A DNA stretch of 64,000 nt from Amycolatopsis vastitatis (GCF_002234595.1 NZ_NMUL01000004.1:1-64000), one strand, 5' to 3'. Positions 42,752 through 51,753 are shown, counted from the stretch's first letter. Translations and numbers: made by a program. Notes: generated from the sequence alone by a model not told the origin.

Positions 42752-45484
42752 CTAGCCGGGTCCTGGACCCGGTCTCGAGATGAGCCCGCCACCACCACCG
42801 GAGGTGTTGCCCTCACCGGGGTTGATGATCGGCGGCGTCGGACCGGGCCGGGACGTCCGCGACCTCGACGGCGTGTCGGTCGACGTCTCCGTCGACTCGG
42901 TGCTGGGCGGCGTGTCCGACGTGGTCGGCGTGGTCGTGGTCGTCGGCGTGTCCGGCGGCTTCGTCGCCGTCGTTGTCACGTCGTTGACGTCCTTGCCGAT
43001 CGCCGCGACCTTGTCGAACTTCTCCGCCGGCTTGCCCTTGAGGTAGAGGTTCATGAAGTTCTGCCACGTCGGACCGGCGACGGTCGCCCCGAAGATCGGC
43101 TTGTTCTTCGGGTCGTGCAGCGGCTTGTTGCCGTCGCCGCCGACCCAGACCGCGGCCGACACGGACGGCGTGTACCCGACCATCCACGTCTGGGAGTTGC
43201 GTTCGCCGTACGCCTTCGGGTCGCCGTCCTTCGCCGTGTACTGCTGCGTCCCCGTCTTGCCGGCGCACTCGTGGCCGGTCGGGCACTTGAGCTTCGAGTG
43301 GTCGATGACCGGCACGAGCGCCTCGGTGACGTTGCCCGCGATCTGCTGGCTCTTCGAGGAGTCGTTGTCGAACGCCGGCTTGGTCGTGACGTTGTTCTCG
43401 TCGAACTCGACCTCGTCCTGCGCGTTCGTCAGCTTCGAGACGAAGTGCTGCTCGTGGTAAACGCCGCCGTTCGCGAAGGAGGCGTACCCGGCTGCCATGT
43501 CCTCCGGCGTGATGGCCGTGCCACCACCACCGAGCGAGATGTTGGCGTCGTCGGTGTACAGGACGCTCTTGCCGTCCGGCGCCACCTTGACCCCGGCCTG
43601 CTTCGCCGCCTCCGCGACCCGCGACGGCTTCGTCACGTTCAGGACCATGTCGTAGAACACGGTGTTCGCCGAGATCTCCATCGCCGTGGCGACGGTGCAC
43701 TCCTTGCCGCAGCTGGCGCTGTCACCCGCGTTCCGGACGGTGCGGCCGCCGAGCTGCCGGTTGTTCGAGCCGTCGAACACCTCGCCGAGGCCCTTGCCCA
43801 TCTTCAGGAACGCCGTGAGGTCGAACGGCTTCATCGCCGAACCCGGGTTTCTCGCCTGGTTCGCCCGGTCCTGGCCGATCTGGTCCTTGCCGTTCGCGTC
43901 CTTCACCAGCTCCGGCCCGCCGTAGTAGGCGATCACGCCGCCGGTCTTCGGGTTGACCGCGACCAGCGCGTTGAGCAGGTTCTCGTCCGTCTGGCCCTTC
44001 ATGCCTTCCTGGGACGCCTGCTCGGCCGCGTCCTGCGCCGCCGGGTCGATCGTGGTGTAGATCTTGGCGCCGGTGGAGAACAGCTTGTTCTCGTCGTAGC
44101 CCTTCGTCGCCAGCTCGTCCTTGATCCGCTGCTGGAGCTGGTAGGTCATCTTCCCGGAGTTCTGCTCCTTGTTGGCGTTCTTCGGGATCGGCGTCGGGAA
44201 CTGGGCGGCGGCCCGCTCGTCAGGGCGCAGCCACTTGTTGGCGACCATCTGGTCCATCACGTACGTCCAGCGCTGCTGGGCGTACTTCTGGTTTTCCGAC
44301 CGGCTGGGGCCCTGGATCAGGCCGGCCAGCAACGCGGCTTCGGAGGCGCTGAGGTCCTTGACGTCCTTGTTGAAGTAGGCCTTCGAGGCCGCCTGGATGC
44401 CGTTCGCGCTGCGTCCGAAGAAGACGATGTTCAGGTAGGAAGTGATGATCTCTTCCTTGGACTGCTGGTTGTTCATCTTGAACGACTTGGCCAGCTCGGT
44501 CCACTTGCGGGTCAGCGTCGGAGCGTCGTTTTCGGTGGCCTTCTTGATGTACTGCTGGGAGATGGTCGAACCACCGCCCTGGCCGCCGGTCACCTGGTTG
44601 TACACCGCGCGCAGGATGCCGGTGACGTCGAAGCCCGAGTTGGTCTCGAACGTCGCGTCCTCGGCCGAGTACACCGCGTGCTTGACGACCTCGGGCACCT
44701 CGCCGGGCTTGAGCAGCTGGCGGTCGCCGCTCGGCGGCGTCTCCTTGCCCATCACCTGGTTGTTGACGTCGTAGTAGGTGATCGCCTGGTTCTGCAGGGA
44801 CTTGATGCTCTCCGGCGTCGGCACGTCGACCAGGAAGTACGTGATGACGAACGCGATCGCGGGCACCACGAAGAACAGCCCGACGAAGGCGTACGCCACC
44901 CGCCGGATGATCTTCCACCGGCGCTTCTTGCGCTGCGCCGGCGTCAGGACCTTCTTGCCGTTTTCGTCGAGCTCCTCCTGGGGCTCGACGTCGTCGGCGA
45001 ACTCGTTGAAGCCGGCGTCGTCGTAACCGTCGTCGTACGGGTCACGGCCGATGTCGTCGGTGCCGTTGTGCGCGTGGTGGGTGATCAGGTCCGGTTCGCG
45101 CTCGGGCGGCGGAGCCGGCGGACGGCGTCCCGGCGGCGGCTGGCGGAAGCCCTGCGGAGGCGAGCCGGGCGCGGCCTGCCCCGGGCGCTGACCGGGCGGC
45201 GGGACCGGGCGCCGCTGCGGCACGCCCTGCTGGCGCGTGCGCTGCGGACGCCGTGGCGCCTCGTCGGCGGGCCACTGGGGACCACCTTCGTCGCCGGACG
45301 GCCACTCGGGCGACCCGCCGCCACGCGGGTTGCCGCGAGGCGGTGTGCCGCGCTGCGGACGGCGAGGGGCTTCTTCGCCGGGCCACGCCGGTCCGGCGTC
45401 CTCCCCCGGCCCCGGGCCTGACTGGGCACGGCGAGGTGCATCTGGCTCCTGGCCTGGCCAGGAGCGGTTGCGGTCGTCGTTCAC
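42752..45484 (-). CDS. ponA: Class A penicillin-binding protein, long (PBP copy 3)
   Basis: A 910-aa bifunctional peptidoglycan synthase, the largest of three tandem copies. The cytoplasmic N-terminus is about 190 aa, rich in Pro/Arg/Gly. Then come a TM helix (about 193-221), a GT51 domain with SAEDATF and GGSTISQQYIK, and a transpeptidase with SAMKPF (SxxK), SAN and AGKTGTQQ. The tail is Thr/Pro/Ser-rich with a Gly run. The GTG start at 45484 has GGGAGG. It lies next to the DUF5318 gene, as ponA1 does in mycobacteria, so it is the best positional counterpart of ponA1. Confidence 0.93.
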   Translation of the reverse strand: MNDDRNRSWPGQEPDAPRRAQSGPGPGEDAGPAWPGEEAPRRPQRGTPPRGNPRGGGSPEWPSGDEGGPQWPADEAPRRPQRTRQQGVPQRRPVPPPGQRPGQAAPGSPPQGFRQPPPGRRPPAPPPEREPDLITHHAHNGTDDIGRDPYDDGYDDAGFNEFADDVEPQEELDENGKKVLTPAQRKKRRWKIIRRVAYAFVGLFFVVPAIAFVITYFLVDVPTPESIKSLQNQAITYYDVNNQVMGKETPPSGDRQLLKPGEVPEVVKHAVYSAEDATFETNSGFDVTGILRAVYNQVTGGQGGGSTISQQYIKKATENDAPTLTRKWTELAKSFKMNNQQSKEEIITSYLNIVFFGRSANGIQAASKAYFNKDVKDLSASEAALLAGLIQGPSRSENQKYAQQRWTYVMDQMVANKWLRPDERAAAQFPTPIPKNANKEQNSGKMTYQLQQRIKDELATKGYDENKLFSTGAKIYTTIDPAAQDAAEQASQEGMKGQTDENLLNALVAVNPKTGGVIAYYGGPELVKDANGKDQIGQDRANQARNPGSAMKPFDLTAFLKMGKGLGEVFDGSNNRQLGGRTVRNAGDSASCGKECTVATAMEISANTVFYDMVLNVTKPSRVAEAAKQAGVKVAPDGKSVLYTDDANISLGGGGTAITPEDMAAGYASFANGGVYHEQHFVSKLTNAQDEVEFDENNVTTKPAFDNDSSKSQQIAGNVTEALVPVIDHSKLKCPTGHECAGKTGTQQYTAKDGDPKAYGERNSQTWMVGYTPSVSAAVWVGGDGNKPLHDPKNKPIFGATVAGPTWQNFMNLYLKGKPAEKFDKVAAIGKDVNDVTTTATKPPDTPTTTTTPTTSDTPPSTESTETSTDTPSRSRTSRPGPTPPIINPGEGNTSGGGGGLISRPGPGPG

Positions 45485-45551
45485 GAATGGGCCTCCCAGA
45501 CCGGCGCCCGGTGGGGTGCCGTTCTGCGCTCTGCAGCGGTTGTGTTCCAGC

Positions 45552-45947
45552 TCACCGGCCTGCGGTCCTTCGTGGACCGGCCGGTTCCCCCGTGCCGAGG
45601 ACGTATGACCGCACCAGGTGGTTCCAATGGCACGCCCGGCACACCTCGACGTCGTACACGGTGAACTCGGCGAACAGGCCGGCCATCCTGGCCAGCTCTT
45701 CGGGGGATCTCGCCGAGCCCGCGACGTGCTTGAGTTCGTCACCGTAGACCCAGGACACGAGGGTCAGCGGCTCCTGGCGGCAGATCGGGCAGGGCAGGTC
45801 ACCGGCCCGGCCGTGGAACTTCGCCGCCCGCAGCAGGTACGGGCTCGCGTCGCAGGCTTCGTAGCTGCCGACGCGCCCGGAGCGGACTTCGGCGAGCAGC
45901 GCACGGCGCTGCAACGCGTAGTCCACGACCTGCCGCTGGTTAATCAC
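45552..45947 (-). CDS. DUF5318 family protein (Rv0049-like)
   Basis: A 131-aa small soluble protein. It matches the actinobacterial DUF5318 family, which lies between padR/ino1 and ponA1 in mycobacteria. Features are INQRQVVDYALQRRALLAEV at the N-terminus, two CxxC pairs (LPCPICRQE, EVCRACHWN) suggesting a zinc-binding fold, and LVSWVYGDELKHVAGSARSP. The function is unknown. The start is probably the GTG at 45947, with little Shine-Dalgarno sequence, so it may be leaderless. It is divergent from the PadR gene. Confidence 0.88.
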   Translation of the reverse strand: MINQRQVVDYALQRRALLAEVRSGRVGSYEACDASPYLLRAAKFHGRAGDLPCPICRQEPLTLVSWVYGDELKHVAGSARSPEELARMAGLFAEFTVYDVEVCRACHWNHLVRSYVLGTGEPAGPRRTAGR

Positions 45948-46098
45948 CAGGACAGAGTACGGGCTCTTCCTGTGCCGTCCACGCCCCCTAGCGCGGCCGG
46001 GCCGCCGACCGGGGCGGACACGCCGGACGTTCGATAACTCTCCGGTGAATTTCGCCCACATTGGGTAGGACGTCAGGGTTAGCTTCGCCACTTCGATG

Positions 46099-46111
46099 TA
46101 TCGGCGCGATA
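46099..46111. promoter_or_regulatory. Palindrome in divergent DUF5318/padR promoter
   Basis: TATCG-GCG-CGATA is a perfect inverted repeat (46099-46111), extending imperfectly to TGTATCG / CGATATA. It is about 80 bp upstream of the padR start, in the 245-bp divergent region, and may be the PadR operator. Confidence 0.45.
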
Positions 46112-46192
46112 TAGTGGCTGAGTAGGTTGGATCGAGGCGGTCGTCCGGAGCAACGCCGGTCGCTTCGGTTTGTTCCCGAGAGGGGGTGCGGT

Positions 46193-46741
46193 GTGCTGGA
46201 GTTCGCGATCCTCGGTCTTCTGCACGAAGCGCCCATGCACGGGTACGTGCTGCGCAAGCGGCTGCACGAGACGCTCGGCACGTTCCGGACGTTCTCGTAC
46301 GGCTCGCTGTACCCGACCCTGCGGAAGCTGCTGCGGGCCGGGTACCTGGTCGAAGAGCTGGACGAGGCCGACGACCGGGCGTGGTCACGGCGAGGACGGC
46401 GGGTCTACAAGCTCACCGCGGAGGGCAAGGAGCGCTTCGGCGAGCTGCTCGGCGACGCCGGGCCGCAGACCTGGGACGACGAGGGCTTCGGCGTCCACTT
46501 GGCTTTCTTCTCGCGGACCCCGGCCGACGTGCGGATGCGGATCCTCGAGGGCCGCCGCCGCCGCGTCGAAGAACGCCGTGAGGGCTTGCGGGCGGCGCTG
46601 GCCAGGGCCGAGGAGAGGATCGATCGCTACACCCGCGAGCTGCACCGGCTGGGGCTGGAGACCAGCGAGCGGGAGGTGCGCTGGCTCAACGAGCTGATCG
46701 CGCACGAACAAGCGGAGCGGCAGGGGCCGGAGACGACCTGA
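46193..46741 (+). CDS. PadR family transcriptional regulator
   Basis: A 182-aa PadR-type repressor. The N-terminal winged HTH is typical: LEFAILGLLHEAPMHGYVLR, then TFSYGSLYPTLRKLLRAGYL and the wing RRVYKLTAEGKERFGELL. The C-terminal part is the long coiled-coil dimerisation helix (RRRRVEERREGLRAALARAE). The GTG at 46193 follows GAGAGGGGG. The gene lies directly upstream of ino1, as in mycobacteria where the PadR gene adjoins ino1. Control of inositol synthesis is a positional inference. Confidence 0.93.
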   Translation: MLEFAILGLLHEAPMHGYVLRKRLHETLGTFRTFSYGSLYPTLRKLLRAGYLVEELDEADDRAWSRRGRRVYKLTAEGKERFGELLGDAGPQTWDDEGFGVHLAFFSRTPADVRMRILEGRRRRVEERREGLRAALARAEERIDRYTRELHRLGLETSEREVRWLNELIAHEQAERQGPETT

Positions 46742-46810
46742 GCCGCGAAGCCGGGCCGCAGCGTCGCGGCACCAGACCTACTGACAGACGGATTGAAGGA
46801 GAAACCTCCC

Positions 46811-47899
46811 ATGGGCGAGAACCGCCGCGTACGGGTGGCCATCGTGGGCGTCGGCAACTGCGCGGCGTCGCTGGTCCAGGGTGTCCAGTACTACCGCGAC
46901 GCGGACCCGGCCACCCGCGTCCCCGGTCTGATGCACGTCGACTTCGGCGGGTACCACGTCCGCGACATCGAGTTCGTCGCCGCGTTCGACGTGGACGCCA
47001 AGAAGGTCAGCCGCGACCTGTCCGAGGCGATCTTCGCCTCCGAGAACAACACCATCAAGATCGCCGACGTGCCGCCGCTCGGCGTCACCGTCCAGCGGGG
47101 CCACACCCACGACGGGCTCGGCCGGTTCTACCGCGAGACGATCGAGGAGTCCGACGAGACCCCGGTCGACATCGTCGCCGCGCTGCGCGAGGCGCAGGCC
47201 GACGTGCTCGTGTCGTACCTGCCGGTGGGCTCCGAGGTGGCCGACAAGTTCTACGCCCAGGCCGCGATCGACGCGGGTGTGGCGTTCGTCAACGCGCTGC
47301 CGGTGTTCATCGCCTCCGACCCGGAGTGGGCGAAGAAGTTCGAAGACGCCGGCGTCCCGATCGTCGGTGACGACATCAAGTCCCAGGTCGGCGCGACCAT
47401 CACGCACCGCGTGCTGGCGAAGCTGTTCGAGGACCGCGGCGTCCAGCTCGACCGGACGATGCAGCTCAACGTGGGCGGGAACATGGACTTCCTGAACATG
47501 AAGGAGCTGGAGCGGCTCGAGTCGAAGAAGATCTCGAAGACCCAGTCCGTCACCTCCCAGGTCGACCGCGACCTCGGCAAGGGCAATGTCCACATCGGAC
47601 CGTCGGACTACGTGCAGTGGCTCGACGACCGCAAGTGGGCCTACGTCCGCCTCGAAGGCCGCGCCTTCGGCGACGTGCCGCTGAACCTGGAGTACAAGCT
47701 CGAGGTGTGGGACTCGCCGAACTCGGCGGGCATCATCATCGACGCCGTGCGCGCCGCGAAGATCGCCCTCGACCGCGGCATCGGCGGGCCGATCCTGTCG
47801 GCCTCGTCGTACTTCATGAAGTCGCCGCCGGAGCAGTACGACGACGCGACCGCCCGCGACGCCGTCGAGAAGTTCATCCGCGGCGAAGTCGAGCGGTAA
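46811..47899 (+). CDS. ino1: Inositol-3-phosphate synthase (myo-inositol-1-phosphate synthase)
   Basis: A 362-aa NAD-dependent cytoplasmic enzyme converting glucose 6-phosphate to 1L-myo-inositol 1-phosphate, the first step to phosphatidylinositol, mannosides and mycothiol. The NAD-binding motif is [16 protein letters not shown]. Conserved segments include [33 protein letters not shown], and the active-site region [20 protein letters not shown]. The ATG at 46811 follows GAAGGAGAAA. It is downstream of padR with a 69-bp gap and followed by a strong terminator. Confidence 0.97.
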   Translation: MGENRRVRVAIVGVGNCAASLVQGVQYYRDADPATRVPGLMHVDFGGYHVRDIEFVAAFDVDAKKVSRDLSEAIFASENNTIKIADVPPLGVTVQRGHTHDGLGRFYRETIEESDETPVDIVAALREAQADVLVSYLPVGSEVADKFYAQAAIDAGVAFVNALPVFIASDPEWAKKFEDAGVPIVGDDIKSQVGATITHRVLAKLFEDRGVQLDRTMQLNVGGNMDFLNMKELERLESKKISKTQSVTSQVDRDLGKGNVHIGPSDYVQWLDDRKWAYVRLEGRAFGDVPLNLEYKLEVWDSPNSAGIIIDAVRAAKIALDRGIGGPILSASSYFMKSPPEQYDDATARDAVEKFIRGEVER

Positions 47900-47913
47900 A
47901 AGCTGACCTCGTC

Positions 47914-47942
47914 GAAGGCCGTCACCGCTGGTGACGGCCTTC
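47914..47942 (+). terminator. Terminator of ino1
   Basis: GAAGGCCGTCACC (47914-47926) and GGTGACGGCCTTC (47930-47942) form a perfect 13-bp stem with a 3-nt loop, followed by TTCG, 14 bp after the stop. Confidence 0.9.
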
Positions 47943-47990
47943 TTCGCGTGCTCCACTAAACCGGTGGGGCGGGGTGGGCGTTGGCGGGGT

Positions 47991-48521
47991 GTGAGTGCGA
48001 GCGTGGGCGAAAGCGCGTCGGAGGACCTGGGCGCGCCGACCTTCTACGACCTGTTCCGCGAGTACTTCGGCCAGATGACCCGGCTGGCCCACCTGCTCGG
48101 CGCGGACGACTCGGAGAACGTGGCGCAGGAGGCCTTCGTCAAGCTCCACCAGCGCTGGGACTCCCTGACCGACCACACGCGCGTGGCCGGCTACCTCCGC
48201 ACGACCGTGGTGAACTTGGCGCGGTCGCGGACCCGGCACCTGCGCGTCGTCCGGCGGAGCCCGCAGGAGCGGCCGCCGGACGAGCCGTCGGCCGAGGTCA
48301 GGGCGGTGGCCAACTGGGAACACCAGCGGCTGCGCGCGGTACTGGTGAAGCTGTCCCGTCGCCAGCGCGAGGTGCTGGTGCTGCGCTACTGGCTGGACCT
48401 GAGCACGGCGGCCATCGCGGAAACGCTGGGTGTATCGCCGGGCACGGTCAAGGCGACGACGCACCACGCGATGGAGAATCTGCGCAAACACCTGGGGGAC
48501 GACCTGGGAGACGAGCGATGA
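47991..48521 (+). CDS. ECF RNA polymerase sigma factor (SigE family)
   Basis: A 176-aa extracytoplasmic-function sigma factor. Region 2 is FYDLFREYFGQMTRLAHLLG through NVAQEAFVKLHQRWDSL, and region 4 is LVKLSRRQREVLVLRYWLDL then STAAIAETLGVSPGTVKATT. It resembles the SigE-70/SigM-like group of actinobacteria. Starts at 47991 and 48003 (both GTG) are possible. Its stop overlaps the next gene's ATG by 4 bp, so that membrane protein is probably its anti-sigma factor or a regulatory partner. Confidence 0.9.
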   Translation: MSASVGESASEDLGAPTFYDLFREYFGQMTRLAHLLGADDSENVAQEAFVKLHQRWDSLTDHTRVAGYLRTTVVNLARSRTRHLRVVRRSPQERPPDEPSAEVRAVANWEHQRLRAVLVKLSRRQREVLVLRYWLDLSTAAIAETLGVSPGTVKATTHHAMENLRKHLGDDLGDER

Positions 48522-49276
48522 TCGACCTCGAACGCAAGCTGGCCGAGACGCTGCGGGAGCAGGCCGGGGAGGTCACGCCCAACCTCGACGCGGCCTGGGC
48601 GGAACAGCGGCGGAGGCAGCAGCGGCCTTCGCGCCGCCACCGGACCGCGGTGTGGATCGCCCCGCTGGCCGCGGTGCTGGTGGTGCTGACCAGCGTGCTC
48701 GTGGCTACCGAGCTGAACACGGCTCAGCCGCCGGCCCCGCCCGGGGACGGAAGCGAAACGTTGCACCTGTCGGGCTTCTCCACCCAGGACATGTCCCTGT
48801 TGCGCGTGACCGACTCGGTCCGGCTCACCGAATTCGCGGGTCAGGCCGATGCTTGGAGCGCCTACGCCTTCTCGGCGATCGCGACCAGGACCGCGGACTC
48901 GATGCTGTGCGTGGCAGCGGTGCCCACCGGTCAAGAGCTCAAAGACCACGTTCCGCAGTACGGCACGAAGTCGCCGCAGTGCATCTCGGCCCGCGAACTA
49001 CCCGTCCGCGGTGTGCGTGCCGCATACGTCGGCGAGGCCGGGGGGCCGTTGCCACCGGGCAAGGCGGTCTTCCTCGTCACTTCCGAGGTCCGGAGCCTGC
49101 GCCTCTACGACGCGGCCGGCGACCCGGTTCCGGCGAAGGAGGTCGGCGCCCTGGTCCCGGCGAAAGAGACCGGCGTGCCGGGGCGCGACAGGGTGTTCCT
49201 CGCTGACGTGAAGCCCGGTTCGCCGCCGGTCCGCTACGAACTCAACCCAGTCCAAGCGCACCCGGCAGGTCGGTGA
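48518..49276 (+). CDS. Membrane protein, probable anti-sigma partner
   Basis: A 252-aa single-pass membrane protein. A short cytoplasmic N-terminus (IDLERKLAETLREQAGEVTP) is followed by a basic stretch and a TM helix (about 46-66, VWIAPLAAVLVVLTSVLVAT), then an extracytoplasmic domain with two Cys (SMLCVAAV, SPQCISA). It lacks an obvious zinc-binding HxxxCxxC. The 4-bp overlap with the sigma gene is the main reason for proposing an anti-sigma or sensor role. Its 3' end overlaps the convergent HAD gene by 35 bp. Confidence 0.78.
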   Translation: MIDLERKLAETLREQAGEVTPNLDAAWAEQRRRQQRPSRRHRTAVWIAPLAAVLVVLTSVLVATELNTAQPPAPPGDGSETLHLSGFSTQDMSLLRVTDSVRLTEFAGQADAWSAYAFSAIATRTADSMLCVAAVPTGQELKDHVPQYGTKSPQCISARELPVRGVRAAYVGEAGGPLPPGKAVFLVTSEVRSLRLYDAAGDPVPAKEVGALVPAKETGVPGRDRVFLADVKPGSPPVRYELNPVQAHPAGR

Positions 49277-49880
49277 TCTTCTCCACGACCGCCGTGGCCT
49301 GCTTCAGCACCTCGGGATCCGGCGGGAAGTGCGGGTTCGGCACCGCGTACACGGCCATCTTCGCCGCGAGCGCCGAGCGCAAGCCGTTCGTGGTGTCCTC
49401 GACAGCCGCGCAATCCGAGGGCGCCACGCCCAGCAGCTCGGCCGCCCGCAGGTACACGTCCGGTGCCGGCTTCCCGGTGCCCACCTGCTCCGACGACACG
49501 GCCGCTCCGACCGGCAGGCCCGTCACGTCCAGGAAACCCTTGATCAGGATCACCGGCGACGAACTGGCGATCGCCACCGGCCACCGGTTCGACACCTGGC
49601 GCACGACGTCCACCGCACCCGGGATCAGCGGCGGCTCGGCGGCGTACCGGGCGGCCATGCGCTGGACGACGAGGGTCGCGATCTCGGCCGGGGTGGTCCG
49701 CGCGCCGAGCTCCTCCACCAGGTAGCGGGCCCATTCGGGGGTGCTCATCCCCTGCTGGGCCCGCGTCGCCTCCTCGCGCCAGGTGCCGCCGTGCTCGGCG
49801 ACGACCGCGCGCCGCACTTCGTCCCAGATCCGCTCGGAGTCCACCAGCACGCCGTCGAGGTCGAAGATCACCGCGTCCAT
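49242..49880 (-). CDS. HAD family phosphatase (beta-phosphoglucomutase-like)
   Basis: A 212-aa haloacid dehalogenase superfamily hydrolase. Motif I is FDLDGVLVDSE (nucleophile Asp), motif II is AIASSSP, motif III Lys is in GTGKPAPDVYL, and motif IV is CAAVEDTTNG. The helical cap of the beta-phosphoglucomutase/phosphoglycolate phosphatase type lies between motifs I and II. The substrate is not predictable. The stop end overlaps the previous gene by 35 bp tail to tail. Confidence 0.92.
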   Translation of the reverse strand: MDAVIFDLDGVLVDSERIWDEVRRAVVAEHGGTWREEATRAQQGMSTPEWARYLVEELGARTTPAEIATLVVQRMAARYAAEPPLIPGAVDVVRQVSNRWPVAIASSSPVILIKGFLDVTGLPVGAAVSSEQVGTGKPAPDVYLRAAELLGVAPSDCAAVEDTTNGLRSALAAKMAVYAVPNPHFPPDPEVLKQATAVVEKITDLPGALGLG

Positions 49881-49933
49881 GCCCCGAGCCTAGCCTGTGA
49901 GCCGACTTACTTAGCTACCCTTACTAATTTTTG

Positions 49934-49946
49934 TTAGCCTGGCTAA
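49934..49946. promoter_or_regulatory. Autoregulatory operator abutting marR start
   Basis: TTAGCC-T-GGCTAA is a perfect palindrome ending exactly one base before the GTG start. Similar half-sites (TTAGC, at about 49910) lie upstream. Occupation would block both transcription and translation start, a typical MarR autorepression layout. Confidence 0.6.
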
Positions 49947-50405
49947 GTGACTTCCGCGATCACCGACCTCGCCCACCGGCTGCGGCCGCTGGTCTTCCGG
50001 CTGTACCACCAGGTGCGCCGCCAGACCCCGCAGCTGTCGCTGACCCTCACGCAGGGTTCGGTGCTGAGCGAGCTGGTCAACGGCGGCCCGCGGCGGATGA
50101 GCGCGCTGGCCGAGTTCGAACGGGTGAAGCTTCCGTCGATGACCGACGTCGTCGGCAGGCTCGAGCGGCTCGGCCTCGCGACCCGCCGACCGGACCCCGC
50201 CGACGGCCGCGCGGTGCTCGTGGACGTCACTGACGAGGGCCGTCGCTTCTACGCCGAGACGGTGGCCGCTCGCGAGGAGTTCCTTCGCGAACGGCTCATC
50301 GCCATGGACGACACCGACCGCGCAGCGATCGAAGCCGCCCTCCCGGCCCTCGCCAAACTGCTCGTGGACACCAAGAAGGAGGAACTGATCAGCGATGAGC
50401 GCTGA
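49947..50405 (+). CDS. MarR family transcriptional regulator
   Basis: A 152-aa MarR repressor. The HTH is RMSALAEFERVKLPSMTDVVGRL and the wing is ATRRPDPADGRAVLVDVTDEGR with the usual D-x-R motif. The GTG at 49947 has no Shine-Dalgarno sequence and abuts a palindrome; the AT-rich TACTAAT about 20 bp upstream could be the -10 box, giving a very short leader. The last bases overlap the MFS gene start by 11 bp, so they are co-expressed and the exporter's substrate is the likely ligand. Confidence 0.92.
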   Translation: MTSAITDLAHRLRPLVFRLYHQVRRQTPQLSLTLTQGSVLSELVNGGPRRMSALAEFERVKLPSMTDVVGRLERLGLATRRPDPADGRAVLVDVTDEGRRFYAETVAAREEFLRERLIAMDDTDRAAIEAALPALAKLLVDTKKEELISDER

Positions 50406-51612
50406 ACACCACTCGAGTCTGCTGGACGCCGTCAAGGGCCAGCCCAAGCAGGTGTGGATCACCGCGTTCGCCGCGGTCATCGCCTTCATGGGGATCGGGC
50501 TGGTCGACCCGATCCTGCTGTCGATCGCCAAGGGCCTGGACGCGACGCCGTCCCAGGTCACCCTGCTCTTCTCGTCCTACCTCGGCGTCCAGGTCGTCGC
50601 GATGCTGGTCACCGGCGCGGCGAGCGCCCGCTTCGGTGCGAAGCGCACCGTGCTGGTCGGGCTGACGCTGATCGTCGCCGCCACCGCCCTGTGCGCGGCC
50701 GCCGGGTCGATCGAGCAGCTCGTCGGGCTGCGCGCGGTCTGGGGTCTCGGCAACGCCTTCTTCATCGCGACGGCGCTTTCGGTGATCGTCGGCGCCGCGA
50801 CCGGCGGCCAGTCCGGGGCGATCCTGCTCTACGAAGCCGCGCTCGGTGTCGGCCTGTCGGTCGGCCCGCTGCTGGGTGCGCTGCTCGGCTCGATTTCCTG
50901 GCGCGGCCCGTTCCTCGGCACCGCGATCCTGATGGCGGGCGCGCTCGTGCTGTGCGCGGTGTTCCTCAGGAGCGACAAGCACGAGCGGCGTGCCCCGATC
51001 AAGCTGCTCGACCCGCTGCGCGCGCTGAAGCACACCGGGCTGCTGCGTACTTCGGTCGCTTCGGCGCTGTACACCGCCGCGTTCTTCGCGGTGCTCGCCT
51101 GGTCCCCGTTCGTCCTCGGCTGGAGCGCGATCGCCGTCGGCCTGGTCTTCTGCGGCTGGGGCCTGTGCGTCGCGGTCGCCGGCGTCGCACTGGCGCCGCG
51201 GCTGGCCGCCAAGCTGGGTGAACGGCACGCCGCCGCGGCCGCCGTCTTCGGCTACGCCGTGCTGATGCTGGTCCTCGCCGTGCCGAGCAAGCCGGTGCTG
51301 GTCGCCGGGATCATCGTCTCCGGACTGGTGTCCGGCCTGCTGAACACGCTGTTCACCGGCACGGCGATGTCGATCAGCGACGCGCCGCGCCCGGTCGCCA
51401 GCGCGGGCTACAACTTCTGCCGCTGGCTCGGTGGCGCGGTCGCCGCGACGCTGGTCGGGCACGTCGCCGAGTGGTTCGGTTCGCCGCAGGCGCCGTTCGT
51501 CGCCTCGGCCGTGCTGTGCGTCGTCGCGGGCGGGCTGCTCTCCCTGCGGGAGCGCCAGGCCGACCCGCACGAGGTGCCGAAGGAAGCGGTGCTCGTCGGC
51601 GAAGAGTTCTGA
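50395..51612 (+). CDS. MFS transporter controlled by upstream MarR
   Basis: A 405-aa 12-TM major facilitator permease, probably a drug efflux pump of the DHA1/ACDE type. The TM1 motif IGLVDPILLSIAKGL resembles ACDE family N-termini; the motif A-like loop is ASARFGAKRTVLVGLTL and motif C lies near GVGLSVGPLLGALLG. Conserved Asp in TM1 (GLVDP) and basic loop residues fit proton-coupled export. It overlaps the marR gene and is followed by a terminator. Confidence 0.9.
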   Translation: MSAEHHSSLLDAVKGQPKQVWITAFAAVIAFMGIGLVDPILLSIAKGLDATPSQVTLLFSSYLGVQVVAMLVTGAASARFGAKRTVLVGLTLIVAATALCAAAGSIEQLVGLRAVWGLGNAFFIATALSVIVGAATGGQSGAILLYEAALGVGLSVGPLLGALLGSISWRGPFLGTAILMAGALVLCAVFLRSDKHERRAPIKLLDPLRALKHTGLLRTSVASALYTAAFFAVLAWSPFVLGWSAIAVGLVFCGWGLCVAVAGVALAPRLAAKLGERHAAAAAVFGYAVLMLVLAVPSKPVLVAGIIVSGLVSGLLNTLFTGTAMSISDAPRPVASAGYNFCRWLGGAVAATLVGHVAEWFGSPQAPFVASAVLCVVAGGLLSLRERQADPHEVPKEAVLVGEEF

Positions 51613-51628
51613 GTTCCGCACCCACAGT

Positions 51629-51660
51629 GACAGCCCCGAGATGTCCGTCTCGGGGCTGTC
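51629..51660 (+). terminator. Terminator of the marR-MFS operon
   Basis: GACAGCCCCGAGA (51629-51641) and TCTCGGGGCTGTC (51648-51660) form a perfect 13-bp stem with a 6-nt loop, 17 bp after the stop codon. Confidence 0.88.
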
Positions 51661-51664
51661 GTGC

Positions 51665-51686
51665 TGTACACCCGTTGTTCACTTGG
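51665..51686 (+). promoter_or_regulatory. PHO-box-like direct repeats upstream of phoX
   Basis: Two adjacent 11-nt units, TGTACACCCGT and TGTTCACTTGG, fit the Streptomyces PhoP direct-repeat pattern (GGTTCAYYYRG); the second matches at 10 of 11 positions. They start about 90 bp upstream of phoX, fitting activation by phosphate starvation. Confidence 0.55.
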
Positions 51687-51753
51687 AAGTCCGGAAAGGC
51701 TGGTTTTCGGCGCTTAGGTTCGGTTCGTTCCCGATCCCCACCATGGAGGCGCT

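Noticed and set aside
42464..45421. Plus-strand frame of about 985 codons over PBP copy 3
   Set aside because: It is an antisense shadow of a gene with complete GT51 and transpeptidase motifs. The product is Arg/Val/Leu-biased without recognisable motifs.
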